From NCBI RefSeq assembly GCF_000381345.1, contig NZ_KB906407.1, positions 62,001 through 126,000 on the forward strand: DNA of 64,000 nt, read 5' to 3'. The stretch's first letter is position 1. The number at the start of each line of letters is the position of its first letter. Positions 51,096 to 60,892 of this stretch are shown one piece after another. Source of the DNA: Deinococcus apachensis DSM 19763 (GTDB lineage: Bacteria > Deinococcota > Deinococci > Deinococcales > Deinococcaceae). The translations under genes and the position numbers were made by a program. Below the pieces are notes generated by a model, which did not search any database, had not been told where the DNA came from, and saw nothing but the letters and a program-made list of their open reading frames with translations.

Positions 51096-52337
51096 TCAGG
51101 AACCCGAGGCTCCCGCTGCCTGCCGCTCGGCTGAAGTCGCCCCCCGTCCCGGACGGCGCAGGGTCACCGCGCCGAGCAACACGAAGGCGGCCCCTGTCAG
51201 CGCGGCGCACAGCAGAAAGACCGCCTGATACCCAAACGCCTGCGCGAACGCCCCCGAGACGATGCCGGACAGGACCGCCCCCACGCTGTTCGTGTTGGTG
51301 TACAGCGTCAGGGCCGTCCCCGTGCGGCCCGGCATCAGCTCCTGGAAGTACGCCATGCCCAGGGTCGTCGTGACCGCGATCACCGCCGCCCGCACGAGTT
51401 GGGCGACCGCCAGCAGCCATACCGCCGGGGCGAACGCCATCAGCAGGAAGTACAGGACGAACAGCGCGAAGCTCAGCGTGATCAGCCGCTCGTTCGAGAA
51501 GCGGCGGGAAAACAACGCGAAGCTGAGGATAAAAGGAATCTCCAGGAAGGCGCACAGCCCCACCAGAAACCCGACCGTACTTTCCGGCGCGTGCAGCCCG
51601 TCCGTCACGTGCAACGGCAGCGCGATGAAGCCCATGTTGTTCGACACGCCGTACAGCACGAAACTCAGCGCGACCAGGGCCAGGGGCCTGCGCGCGGGGC
51701 CTCCGGGAGTCGTGGCCGCCGCAGGGGTGGGAGTCTGCCCCGCCGTCCGCGAGCGGATCAGCAGCAGCGGCAGGCCGACCGCCAGGTAAAAGGCCGCCGT
51801 GGCGAGAAACAGGCCGGTGAAGCCGCTTGCCGCCAGGATCACGGCGGCCACCGCCGGGCCGAGCATCCAAGCCAGCGAGAACATCGACCGCAGCGTGATC
51901 ATGCCGCGCTCGGCCGCCTCGGGGCCCGCCGCTCCGAATTCCCGCCGGGCGAACGCGAACAGTTGCGGAAAGGCGCTCGTGCCGGTACCCAGACACAGGC
52001 AGGCGATCAGGACGAGCGGCACGTAGCTGCGGGTGACGCTCAGTGACACGAAGCCCAGGGCGGCGGCCGTGACGGCAAGCAGCACCAGGCGTTTGTTGTT
52101 GGCCCGGCGGTCAGACCAGCGGGCGAGCCCGGTGCTGATCAGGATGCCCCCCAGGGACAGCAGGGTCATGAACACGCCCAGGGCCAGGGGCGACATGTGC
52201 GCCTCGTTTCTCCCGAAGAGCGGCAGGTAGGGCATGGCGAACGACGCGGCGGTACCCAGCAGCAGCGCGGCGACGGAAAAGTTCGGAAAACGGGGCATGT
52301 GGCGCAGGGTGCTGAGCGCCCCGGATGGGAACGACAT
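51096..52337 (-). CDS. Sugar-efflux-type MFS transporter (SetA/B-like)
   Basis: The 413-residue protein has 12 spans and the MFS motif GLARWSDRRANNKRL between spans 2 and 3. The SET-family feature FVLYGVSNNMGFIALPLHVTD opens the second half. Such exporters remove sugars or sugar analogues. Start ATG at 52337 (MSFPSGAL) follows AGGAG by 7 nt. Upstream in-frame codons are outside the homologous region. Confidence 0.85.
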   Translation of the reverse strand: MSFPSGALSTLRHMPRFPNFSVAALLLGTAASFAMPYLPLFGRNEAHMSPLALGVFMTLLSLGGILISTGLARWSDRRANNKRLVLLAVTAAALGFVSLSVTRSYVPLVLIACLCLGTGTSAFPQLFAFARREFGAAGPEAAERGMITLRSMFSLAWMLGPAVAAVILAASGFTGLFLATAAFYLAVGLPLLLIRSRTAGQTPTPAAATTPGGPARRPLALVALSFVLYGVSNNMGFIALPLHVTDGLHAPESTVGFLVGLCAFLEIPFILSFALFSRRFSNERLITLSFALFVLYFLLMAFAPAVWLLAVAQLVRAAVIAVTTTLGMAYFQELMPGRTGTALTLYTNTNSVGAVLSGIVSGAFAQAFGYQAVFLLCAALTGAAFVLLGAVTLRRPGRGATSAERQAAGASGS

Positions 52338-52373
52338 GGACGGGCTCCTGGGAGGTGAAAGGCGACAGATCAT

Positions 52374-53139
52374 CGGACGGGGCCCCTCGGGAGTCCCGTC
52401 GGCACTTCAAATGGGAGCGGCACGCTCGCTGAAGACGAGCGCGCCGCACGTGCCATCCACCCTACCGCGGTGGCACGCCAGAAAGCTCGATGTGGAGTGA
52501 ACTCAGCCTGAAGCGTCGTCAAACCTGATTGCCAGACCGGGGCACAGCCACGGTTCACGTTCTCAGGTCGCCCTCACTCCTCACGCAGACCGCGGGGCCA
52601 CCGCCTCGTGAGCTGTGGGGACAGGACGGAGCCACCCCAGCAGGAGCCTCCCGGCTGACTTCCGGACGATATGGGGAGCGGAGCCACCGGGATCACAGCA
52701 TGATTCGGTGCGTGGCCAGGCGTGGGCTGACCGCGGCTTCACGGTCCGTTGCTGTCGCGCACGCTGCATTCCCTCAAGGGAGACCGTTCCTCCCCAGTGG
52801 TGTCTGCCGGTTCTCAGCGGCCCTGAGACCAGACCGTTCAAACGTAAGGCGGGAACAGTTCCTGGGCGCCCTTCCCGCTATCCTGCCGCATCTCATCGAC
52901 AGGAGGTCAACGCTTGAATGCATCTGATTTGAGTGGTACGTCCTGGACCGCCGGAGTGCGGTTCTAACCATCCAACTCTGTTGCTCCGGCTTGATCTGAG
53001 CTGGAGACATGGGGAGAGAGCGGGCCGGAATCTTCCGACCCGCTCTCGCTTATCCCACGCCCGGTGGCCCAGGGACTCTGCCTCGCTCACATCGCCGGAG
53101 AGGCAGAGCCCGCACTTCCAGGCTGGCGGTCCCGAACGC
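52374..53139. other. Long intergenic region, no gene recognised
   Basis: About 770 bp between two minus-strand genes have only short frames of doubtful coding value on both strands, rich in Arg, Pro and Cys. One frame (52615-52917) ends with an RBS-like GACAGGAGGT but has no following gene. The region may hold decayed sequence. A hairpin at 53016-53047 is noted separately. Confidence 0.4.
53016..53047. terminator. Hairpin (possible terminator)
   Basis: GAGAGCGGG/CCCGCTCTC (9 bp) enclosing a second stem CGGAA/TTCCG. GCTTATCC follows on the plus strand. Near the 3' end of the SDR gene (53140, minus strand), whose transcript it could end. Confidence 0.45.
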
Positions 53140-53880
53140 TCAGCGCAGGGGCTGGATTTGCAGCAGCGGGATGTCGACCCCGGGGGGCCGCGTGAGGCAG
53201 AACAGGACCGCCTCGGCCACGTCCCGCGGTTCGAGCATCTCCAGCCGCTTCTTCCTCTGCTGCTTTTCCTCGACTGGAACGTCGATCATGGGCGTATCCA
53301 CGAAGCCCGGCTCGATCAGGCTCACCCGGATGCCCTCCGCACGGACCGTCCTCCCCAGCGCCATCGAAAAGCCCCGCACCGCTGACTTCGCCGCCACGTA
53401 AGTGGCATACGGCCCATCACGCACCTCGGCGGCCAGGGATCCGACGTTCACGATATGCCCGCCATGCTCGCGCATCCGGCGGGCCGCGAGGTGCGCACAG
53501 GTCACGTACCCGCCCGCGTTCACCTGCATCAGGTGCTCGGCCCCCCGGGCGTCCTCGTCCCAGAAGGGCGTGCCGCGCACGGAAGCGTTGTTCACGAGCA
53601 CGTCCAGACCGCCCCAGCGGTCGATCTCCTGGAACAGCCGGTGGAGGTCATCCAGCCGGACCGTATCGATGGGGAGGCCCTGCACCTCGCCCCCGGCGGC
53701 GCGCAGGTTGTGGAGTGCAGCTTCCAGGGTGCTTGGCCTGCGGCCGACGACGAACACGCGGGCGTGCTGCCGAACGAGCAGGTGGGCGACGGCGAGACCG
53801 ATGCCGGTCGTGCCGCCCGTGATGAGGACGCGCCGACCCGCCAGGGGTGGGCTGGGGGCGTGGGGGATCTGGTCGGGCAT
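53140..53880 (-). CDS. Short-chain dehydrogenase/reductase
   Basis: The 246-residue protein is a classical SDR: cofactor motif ITGGTTGIGLA near the start, VNNAS, catalytic Ser in VNVGSLAAE and YVAAK (Tyr-x3-Lys), then IEPGFVDTPM. It oxidises or reduces a small alcohol or ketone with NAD(P)H; the basic residue GRRPS after strand 2 favours NADPH. Start ATG at 53880 (MPDQIPHAP) with AGGAGA 5 nt upstream. Confidence 0.88.
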   Translation of the reverse strand: MPDQIPHAPSPPLAGRRVLITGGTTGIGLAVAHLLVRQHARVFVVGRRPSTLEAALHNLRAAGGEVQGLPIDTVRLDDLHRLFQEIDRWGGLDVLVNNASVRGTPFWDEDARGAEHLMQVNAGGYVTCAHLAARRMREHGGHIVNVGSLAAEVRDGPYATYVAAKSAVRGFSMALGRTVRAEGIRVSLIEPGFVDTPMIDVPVEEKQQRKKRLEMLEPRDVAEAVLFCLTRPPGVDIPLLQIQPLR

Positions 53881-54076
53881 GAGTTCTCCTGAATTGCGGT
53901 TCGGGTGAGAGGGCCTCACTCCTGGCATACGGGGCGTCTGCGGACCCTGGAGGGCGGGGCGCGGCCACCGGCCCCAACCCCTCGCCCGGGAGAGCGCCCG
54001 TCGGGGCCCAGGGCAGGCGGCCCGGCAGCCGCCGCACCTTTAGCCTGTCTCCTGCTGGCGGCTCATCCCCTCCGTC

Positions 54077-54823
54077 TCAGCGGGAGGTTTTCGCTGTCTC
54101 CCCGGCCACTGAAAAGGGGCGTCGTCTCCCCAGAAGCCAGACGCCCGCCCCCAGCGCAGCGAGTTCGGCGGCTCCCCGCAGGGAGGGGCGGGGCAGCCAC
54201 CTCAGGGCGCTGACGGCCAGTCGGGGCGGCGTGTCCCGCTGGGGAGACGATGCTGCGTGCGCCGTCTCCACGGGGAGAGGGCCGACCCCCGCGAACAGGT
54301 CCCGCATCGCCCGGGCGAACGGGGCGAGGTCCTGCGGGCCCCGGCTGGAGACCCAGTTGCCGTCGCGCACGACCTCCTGGTCCAGCCACGTTGCCCCGGC
54401 GTGAACGAGATCGTCGCGGATGCCCGGCCAGGAGGTCAGCGTCCTGCCCCCCACCCGGCCCGCCGAGGCGAGCAGCCACGGGCCGTGGCACAGAGTGGCG
54501 ATGGGCTTTCCGGAGGCGTCGAACGCGCGGGTGAACTCCCGGGCGGCCGCGGATTGCCGCAGCAGGTCGGGGTTGATGAAGCCGCCCGGGATGAGGAGCC
54601 CGTCGTAGTCCTCGGGCCTGGCCTCCTCCAGGGTTCTGGACACCCGCACGCGACCGGCGGGTTCGTGAAGGTTCATCCCGCGAATCCGGCCCCGGCGCAG
54701 GGAAACGATGTCCACGGCCGCGCCCGCGGCCCGGAGGGCGGCCACGGGAACCGTCAGTTCGACCTGCTCGAAGCCGTCGGTCACCAGCACTGCAATGCGG
54801 CGGTCACGCAGTTCCCGGGCCAT
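54077..54823 (-). CDS. DJ-1/PfpI family protein with hydrophobic C-terminal tail
   Basis: The 248-residue protein has the DJ-1/PfpI layout: RRIAVLVTDGFEQVELTVP with its Glu, YDGLLIPGGFINPD, the nucleophile elbow ATLCHGPWLLASAG with Cys-His, and WLDQEVVRDGNWVSSRGP. Members are proteases, deglycases or stress chaperones. About 60 residues after the domain end in a short hydrophobic segment (AAELAALGAGVWLLG) and a basic tail, which may attach it to the membrane. Start ATG at 54823 (MARELRDRR); upstream codons belong to a broken glycosyltransferase. Confidence 0.85.
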   Translation of the reverse strand: MARELRDRRIAVLVTDGFEQVELTVPVAALRAAGAAVDIVSLRRGRIRGMNLHEPAGRVRVSRTLEEARPEDYDGLLIPGGFINPDLLRQSAAAREFTRAFDASGKPIATLCHGPWLLASAGRVGGRTLTSWPGIRDDLVHAGATWLDQEVVRDGNWVSSRGPQDLAPFARAMRDLFAGVGPLPVETAHAASSPQRDTPPRLAVSALRWLPRPSLRGAAELAALGAGVWLLGRRRPFSVAGETAKTSR

Positions 54824-54896
54824 CAACCTTCCCCGGATGGTGAGGAGTCGGGGTGGTTTGCGCGGAGGAGCTCTGGCCTCGCCTGAACTGGGGACG

Positions 54897-55254
54897 TCAT
54901 AGGGCCATGCAGTCGTAGACGAACCAGCCCGTCCAGCAGCGGGAGGCTCATGGGGCTGTAGACCCAGGCAAGCGGGCGCAGGGCGTCCTCGTTCCACAGG
55001 AAGGCGCGCAGCAGCTCACCAACCCTGGCCTCCGCCGCCCTGCCGGAAAGCGAGGTGGGCAGATGGGGACGGAGGCTGACCACCCCCCTGTCCTCCCACA
55101 CCTGGAGGTGGGGGACCTGGGCGCCCTGCAATGGCTCTTCCAGGGAGTACACGCGGCGGTCACGTGCCGCCCGGGTCATCAGGTGCTGGGGGCGCTGATG
55201 CACGAAGTCCCAGCGGAGGTGCGACAGGCACAGCAGGTCCGGGAGCGGTGTCAC
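54897..55254 (-). pseudogene. N-terminal fragment of a GT1-type glycosyltransferase
   Basis: The frame starts TPLPDLLCLSHLRWDFVHQR, a typical opening of a glycosyltransferase family that begins DLxCxSHLRWDFVxQRPQHL. It reaches AWVYSPMSLPLLDGL and then shifts by one; the next frame gives FVYDCMAL and a stop. So it stops after about 118 of an expected 400 residues, before the nucleotide-sugar site. Its GTG start overlaps the stop of the GH1-RmlD gene, so it was once part of that sugar operon. Confidence 0.65.
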
Positions 55255-57446
55255 GAGACGCTCCTGTCCAGCCAGCCACTCAGGCTACCCGCTGGACCAG
55301 CCAGGTAGCGCCCCAAGGCGTCCTCCAGGCTGGGCAGCAGTTGGGCGCGGTGGCTCCTGAGGGCGCTGTAACGGGGCCGAGGGGCCACCCACCCCAGTTC
55401 CCGGCCGGGAACTGGCCGGACGCGGTGCCGGGGAAGCCCGGCCGCCTCGGCGAGGGTGCCCGCGAGTTCGGCCCAGGTGCTCTCGCCGCGGTTGACGAGG
55501 TGCCACACGCCCTGTTCGCCGTCGATCAGCAGGTCGAGGCTGGTGTGCACCAGGTCGGGCAGGTACGTCGGGGAGAAGCGGTGGTCCTGGTCGAGAGAGA
55601 CCGTTCCGCCCGCGCTAAGCCTCCGGAGGGTGTTGACCAGCGGGTCCTCGGACGTGCCCGAGCCGAACAGGGCGGAGCTGCGGATGATCAAGGCTCCGGG
55701 GTGGGCGGCGAGCACCTGACGCTCGGCCTCCAGCTTGGCCCGGCCGTAGGCGTTGATGGGCGAGGGCCGGTCGTGCTCCTCGTAAGGCGCCTGGCCTTCC
55801 CCGGCGAACACCTGGTCGGAGGAGTAGGTCAGGAGTTCGACCCCTCGCGCCGCGCACGCCCGGGCCCAGGCCGTCAGGCCGACCGCGTGGGTCTGCCAGA
55901 ACTGGTGATGGTGGCGCTCGGCCTCGTCGATGTGGCCGTACCCGGCGGCGTTCACCACCGCCCAGGGCCGCTCGGCCCGCAGCAGGTCCAGGGCCCCGCC
56001 CTGCCCGCTGACCTCCAGCGCCGAGGGCGGCAGCAGCCGGTACGCCAGCCCGCGTTCCTGGCACAGCCGCACGACCGCCTGCCCGAGTTCCCCCGCGCCC
56101 AGGATCAGCAGGGGCCGGGCGGTGCAGCCCAGCACCGCCCCTTGGGGGGCCGTGCCCAGCGGCGAGTAGTGGAAGCGGTCGGGCCGCTCCCAGAACCCGG
56201 GCGAGCCCAGCGTGGGGTGGTGGGGCGCCCCGCCGGTCGCCCGGGAACACAGGAGCCCCGCCAGCGCCGTGGGACGCGGGGTGGTCGAGCGCACGTCGAA
56301 GGCGCCCGGCTCGTAGTGGCCATGAAAGCCAGTGTGCAACCGGTTCCAGTCGAAGCTCCCCAGGATCGCCCAGGAGGTCACGGCCCGGATGTCCGCCCCC
56401 TGCGAGCGGACCCGCTCGGCCGCCCGCCAGAACGTTTCGAACCAGCGAAGCTGCTCCTCGCGGGTGCTGTCCAGGTGCGCCTCCGTGATGGCCACGGGCC
56501 GGCGGTAGCGTTCCCAGGTCTCGCGCAGCAGGGCCTCGATCCCCGACGTATTGTGGTAGATCCTTACCGCTTCGATGTCCGCGTGGGTGGCATTGCGGTG
56601 GTGCTCGCGGTACCGTTCCCGCCGCTCGTCGAGGAAGCGCTCGCTCGTCACGTAGTAATCCACGCCGATCACGTCGGGCGGGCAAGGATTGGCCCGGAAC
56701 CAGTGCAGGTCTTCGGGGGTCACCCCCGAGGCCAGGAGGTAACCCCACAAGGCGTGCTCCTCATCCACCCGGCCGCACAGCAGGTCGTAGGCCAGCCAGC
56801 GCCGCTCGTTCTGAAAATCGGCCTCGGCCTGCATGGCCGGGGTGGCGTGGGCCTTGCCCAGGTCGTCGGTCTGCACGAGTTCGGCGTCCGGCTGCACCTC
56901 GCGGATCGCCCGCATGGCGAGCACGGTGCCGCGGCACTCGTTGAGGAGCGCCCGCACGAAGCTCGCGTCCGAGGTGTGGTGTGGATACCAGACCCCGTAC
57001 AGGCCGCTGAAGCGGGCGGTCGTTAGGGGCTCGTTGACCGGAGTGTAGGCGCGCAGCCAGGGATACCGCTCGGCGACCTGCCGGGCGTAGGCGGCGAGTT
57101 TCTCGGGAAACTCCGGGTCGAGCAGGCTGGTGTAGTGCGGCCCGCTGCCGTGGTGGAGCAGTGTGGCGATGGGGGTGAGGTCCAACTCGCGCAGACGCCC
57201 CAGGCGTTCGTCGGTCCAGCGCCAGTCGAGCGAGTCGGGGGACTCGGGCGCCACTTGCTCCCACAGCACCGGGTAGCGGATGCGGCGCGCGCCGAGTCCG
57301 GCGAGCAGGTCAAGGTCCCCTGGCCGCTCGGCGTGGCCATTGACCACGAGCTGGTCGAGAAAGGTCTCGCCCACCCGGTTGAGGGTGCACTCCACCCCGA
57401 TCCACAGTTCGAGCGGGGGGCGGACGCTAGCGGGAAGGTCGCTCAT
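55251..57446 (-). CDS. Fusion of GH1-like glycosidase and RmlD-type sugar-nucleotide reductase
   Basis: The 731-residue protein has two enzymes in one chain. Residues about 12-410 are a family-1 glycoside hydrolase-like barrel (YTPVNEPLTTARF with the acid/base Glu, then PVAITEAHLDSTRE with the nucleophile-type Glu). Residues about 440-725 are an RmlD/SDR domain: LLILGAGELGQAVVRL, VNAAGYGHIDEAE, LTYSSDQVFAGE and YGRAKLEAE with Tyr-Lys. The pair suggests making or trimming a deoxysugar glycan for the cell surface. Start ATG 57446 is likely; GTG 57482 is possible. It overlaps the broken glycosyltransferase downstream. Confidence 0.8.
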   Translation of the reverse strand: MSDLPASVRPPLELWIGVECTLNRVGETFLDQLVVNGHAERPGDLDLLAGLGARRIRYPVLWEQVAPESPDSLDWRWTDERLGRLRELDLTPIATLLHHGSGPHYTSLLDPEFPEKLAAYARQVAERYPWLRAYTPVNEPLTTARFSGLYGVWYPHHTSDASFVRALLNECRGTVLAMRAIREVQPDAELVQTDDLGKAHATPAMQAEADFQNERRWLAYDLLCGRVDEEHALWGYLLASGVTPEDLHWFRANPCPPDVIGVDYYVTSERFLDERRERYREHHRNATHADIEAVRIYHNTSGIEALLRETWERYRRPVAITEAHLDSTREEQLRWFETFWRAAERVRSQGADIRAVTSWAILGSFDWNRLHTGFHGHYEPGAFDVRSTTPRPTALAGLLCSRATGGAPHHPTLGSPGFWERPDRFHYSPLGTAPQGAVLGCTARPLLILGAGELGQAVVRLCQERGLAYRLLPPSALEVSGQGGALDLLRAERPWAVVNAAGYGHIDEAERHHHQFWQTHAVGLTAWARACAARGVELLTYSSDQVFAGEGQAPYEEHDRPSPINAYGRAKLEAERQVLAAHPGALIIRSSALFGSGTSEDPLVNTLRRLSAGGTVSLDQDHRFSPTYLPDLVHTSLDLLIDGEQGVWHLVNRGESTWAELAGTLAEAAGLPRHRVRPVPGRELGWVAPRPRYSALRSHRAQLLPSLEDALGRYLAGPAGSLSGWLDRSVS

Positions 57447-58081
57447 GGCGCCCCCGGGCTGAAAAGAGCGTGTTGTTCCCACCCACGAGGGCGGGTGTGG
57501 TCTTCCCCGAATCGGAGACCAGCAGAATCGCCGAGCAGGGGTGAAGGAACGTGGGCGCGGGCCGACATTCGAACCAAGGCTTCAGGTGCCTCAGAACCTG
57601 GCGCAGAAAAGGCATGTGGGGAAGTCTGGCCAGGAGGAAAGCTGCCCGGTTGGTATCCACCTAAAGCGAACTTCCCGGCTTTCTACGGTGGGGTGTGAGT
57701 CAGATGAAGCATCACGCGGACCCACCGCCAGGCGGCCCCTGGACATCCCGTCACCCACCTGCTCCTCAACCTTTTGAAGGCGGGTCCCGCGCCCCGGGCT
57801 CGTTCTCGTGACCCTTCACGGTGGTGTGGCCGGAAACGGCTTTTTCGGGGGCTGGAGTGGCCGTTCTGCCAGCGTCGCGCTGACCTCCTCCTCTGCCTGG
57901 TGCCGGGCAATCCACTCCGGCTGTTCCTCCCCCGTCAGGGCAGCTTCATCTGCTTGAAGGTGTGTGTGAGGGCAGGTTAAAAGCTGGCGCACACGAGGGG
58001 CATGTGGTGTTCCGACGGGCGCTCTAACGTGACTGTTGCCCGCTTCGGCCCATCAACACTTCCTCTCAAGGAGACACCACC
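57447..58081. other. Intergenic region upstream of the cyanophycin operon
   Basis: About 630 bp between divergent genes. No coding frame is convincing. The last part must hold the operon promoter; a CTCTAACGTGACTG stretch (about 58020-58033) is the nearest -10-like sequence, with a leader before the strong RBS AAGGAG at 58069-58074. Confidence 0.4.
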
Positions 58082-60892
58082 GTGACCAGCAATCCGTCCA
58101 CCCCTGGTGAGTCACTGGGCTCGCCGCTCTCGACCACGCCCCAGCGGGTCCTCGAAAAGCAGGTGTACCGCGGCCCGAACGTGTTCGGCTACGAGCCGAT
58201 GATCCGCTTTCAGCTCGACCTGGGCGCGCTGGAGGAGTATTCCTCGAACAAGCTGCCCGGCTTTACCGACCGCCTGCTCGACCTGCTGCCGTCGCTGGAA
58301 ACACACGGTTGCTCCTATCGCGAGCCGGGGGGCCTGATCCGGAGGTTGCGGGACGGCACCTGGCTCGGGCACGTGACCGAACATGTCGCCCTCGAACTCC
58401 AGACCCTGGCGGGGCGGCGCGTCACCTACGGCAAGACCCGCTCGGTGCGGGGACGGCCCGGCGTCTACAACGTCTTGTACGCTTACAAGGAGGAGCGCGT
58501 CGGGCAGATCGCGGGCGCGGTCGCGTTGCGCCTGGTCAACAGCCTGCTCCCCCCCGAGTTGCAGGGGGTGGAGGGTGTCGGGCAACTGCTGCCCGCCGGG
58601 GTGAGCAATATCGACCCCGACTCGCCCTTCGACTTCGGCGCCGAACTCGCCGAGCTGCGAAGATTGACGAAGCGCTTCACGCTGGGGCCGACCACCCAGT
58701 CCCTGGTGAGCGAGGCCGAGCGCCGGGGCATTCCGTACCTGCGGCTGGACGACGAGAGCCTCGTGCAGCTTGGCTACGGCAAATATCAGCAGCGGATTCG
58801 CGCCAGCATCACCAGCCTGACGCCCCACATCGCCACGATGACCGCGAGCGACAAGGACCTCACCAAGCAACTCCTCGACCGGGCCGGACTGCCGGTGCCG
58901 CAGGGCGTGGTCGTGCGCGACGCGGACGAGGCGGCCCGGGCGGCGCGGCGGTTGAAGGGGCCGGTCGTCACCAAGCCTTTGGACGGCAACCACGGGCGCG
59001 GCGTCTCGCTGAACCTGACCTCCGAGGAGGAGGTCCGAAAGGGCTTCGAGGAGGCGAGGCAGCACAGCCGCGATGTGGTCGTCGAGCAGTATTTCCCCGG
59101 CAACGACCACCGCGTCCTGGTGGTGAACGGCGAGGTGATCGCGGTCGCCGAGCGCGTACCCGCCCACGTCGTGGGGGACGGTGGGCGCACCATTGCCGAA
59201 CTTGTGGAGGAGGTCAACCAGGACCCCCGCCGCGGCGACGGCCACGAGAACGTCATGACGCGCATCAAGCTCGACGCCCATGCGCTGCAACTGCTCGCCC
59301 GATCGGGACGCTCGCGCGAAACGGTGCTGGCTCAGGGTGAAATGGTATTCCTGTGCGACACTGCGAACATCTCCACTGGGGGCACGGCCGTGGACCGCAC
59401 CGACGCGGCCCATCCCGAGAACATCACCATCGCCCGCCGGGCCGCGCAGGTCATCGGCCTCGACGTGGCGGGCATCGACCTCATCAGCCCGGACATCACC
59501 CGCTCGGTCCACGAGACGGGCGGCGGCATCGTGGAGGTGAACGCCGCGCCCGGCTTCCGGATGCACCTGCAACCCTCCGAGGGCCAGCCACGCAACGTCG
59601 CCGCGCCCGTCCTGAGCATGCTCTTCCCCAGGGGCACGCCCTGCCGCATGCCGATCATCTCCATCACCGGCACCAACGGCAAGAGCACAACCTCGCGCAT
59701 GGTGGCGCACATCCTGCGGCAGGCGGGGAAGTTGGTCGGCCTGACGACCTCCAACGGCATCTACATCGACGGCGAGCAGATTCTCAGCGGCGACACCACC
59801 GGGCCGAAAAGTGCCAAGGTCGTCCTGAGCGACCCCAACGTGGAGGTCGCCGTGCTGGAGACCGCGCGCGGGGGCATTCTGCGCGAGGGGCTGGGCTTCG
59901 ACCGCTGCGACGTGGGGGCGGTGCTGAACATCCAGCCCGACCACTTGGGCCTCAAGGGGATCGAGACGGTCGAGGACCTCGCCTGGGTCAAATCCCTGGT
60001 CGTCGAGGTGGTGACCGAGGGCGGAACGAGCGTCCTGAATGCGGACGATCCCCTCACCCTGCGGATGCGGAAGAAGGCGCGGGGACGGCTCGCCCTTTTC
60101 TCCATGCGGGGCGGGGACTCGTGCTCGCCAGAGTTGCAGGAGCACATCTCCGGGGGCGGGACGGCGGTCGTGCGCGAGCCAACCGCGCTGGGTGACGAAC
60201 TCGTGCTGTACGAGGACAGCCAGCGCATCCCGATCCTGCGGGCGCGCGACATTCCCGCGACGCTCGGCGGCTTCGCGCAGGTGAACGTCCAGAACGCGCT
60301 GGCCGCAGCGGCCATCGCGGTTGCGCAGCATGTCGAGCTGCCGGTGATCCGCACGGCGCTGAGCACCTTCACGACCTCCTTCGAGCAGAGCCCGGGGCGC
60401 CTGAACCTCTACGACGGCCACCCCTTCCGGGTGATCCTCGACTACGCCCACAACCCTTCCGGACTGGAATACCTGCGCGACCTCGTGGGGCATATCCGCC
60501 CCCCGCGCGGCCGGGTGATCGGCGTGATGGGGGTGGCGGGCGACCGCCGCAACGAGGACATGCGCCGCATGGGTGAACTCGCCGCCGGAGCTTTCGATGA
60601 GCTGATCGTGCGCGAGGACGACCTGCGCCGGGGCCGCCGGGTCGGGGAGGGCGCCCGTCTGGTGACTGAGGGGGCCCTGGAGGCGGGGCTCTCCCCCGAG
60701 CACCTGCACACCATCCTGTCCGAACCCGAGGCGGTGGACTTCGCGTTGCGCCAGGCGCGGCAGGGCGACCTGGTGGTCATCCTGGTGACGGAGGTCGAGG
60801 AGACCTGGCGGCAGATCCGGGACTTCGACAGTTCCGGGGTGCTGCCCAGGCCGCCCGGGGAGCCCAGTCACCAGGGGGCTTACCATGACTGA
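58082..60892 (+). CDS. cphA: Cyanophycin synthetase
   Basis: The 936-residue protein has the CphA layout. An N-terminal domain comes first (about 20-200), then an ATP-grasp domain (about 250-480; VVTKPLDGNHGRGVSLN, VEQYFPGNDHRVLVV, GGGIVEVNAAPGFRMHL) that adds Asp. Then a Mur-ligase-like domain with GTNGKSTTSRMV at about 530 and LDYAHNPSGLEYL adds Arg. It builds the storage polymer of an Asp backbone with Arg side chains from ATP and amino acids. GTG start with AAGGAG 7 nt upstream. First gene of the operon, overlapping the next by 8 bp. Confidence 0.96.
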   Translation: MTSNPSTPGESLGSPLSTTPQRVLEKQVYRGPNVFGYEPMIRFQLDLGALEEYSSNKLPGFTDRLLDLLPSLETHGCSYREPGGLIRRLRDGTWLGHVTEHVALELQTLAGRRVTYGKTRSVRGRPGVYNVLYAYKEERVGQIAGAVALRLVNSLLPPELQGVEGVGQLLPAGVSNIDPDSPFDFGAELAELRRLTKRFTLGPTTQSLVSEAERRGIPYLRLDDESLVQLGYGKYQQRIRASITSLTPHIATMTASDKDLTKQLLDRAGLPVPQGVVVRDADEAARAARRLKGPVVTKPLDGNHGRGVSLNLTSEEEVRKGFEEARQHSRDVVVEQYFPGNDHRVLVVNGEVIAVAERVPAHVVGDGGRTIAELVEEVNQDPRRGDGHENVMTRIKLDAHALQLLARSGRSRETVLAQGEMVFLCDTANISTGGTAVDRTDAAHPENITIARRAAQVIGLDVAGIDLISPDITRSVHETGGGIVEVNAAPGFRMHLQPSEGQPRNVAAPVLSMLFPRGTPCRMPIISITGTNGKSTTSRMVAHILRQAGKLVGLTTSNGIYIDGEQILSGDTTGPKSAKVVLSDPNVEVAVLETARGGILREGLGFDRCDVGAVLNIQPDHLGLKGIETVEDLAWVKSLVVEVVTEGGTSVLNADDPLTLRMRKKARGRLALFSMRGGDSCSPELQEHISGGGTAVVREPTALGDELVLYEDSQRIPILRARDIPATLGGFAQVNVQNALAAAAIAVAQHVELPVIRTALSTFTTSFEQSPGRLNLYDGHPFRVILDYAHNPSGLEYLRDLVGHIRPPRGRVIGVMGVAGDRRNEDMRRMGELAAGAFDELIVREDDLRRGRRVGEGARLVTEGALEAGLSPEHLHTILSEPEAVDFALRQARQGDLVVILVTEVEETWRQIRDFDSSGVLPRPPGEPSHQGAYHD

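Noticed and set aside
52615..52917. 100-residue plus-strand gene in the 52.4-53.1 kb gap
   Set aside because: Cys/Arg/Pro-rich, no RBS, no recognisable fold; overlapping frames on both strands equally good.
57774..57980. 68-residue plus-strand frame upstream of cphA
   Set aside because: No RBS and no coding character; lies in a region expected to hold regulation.
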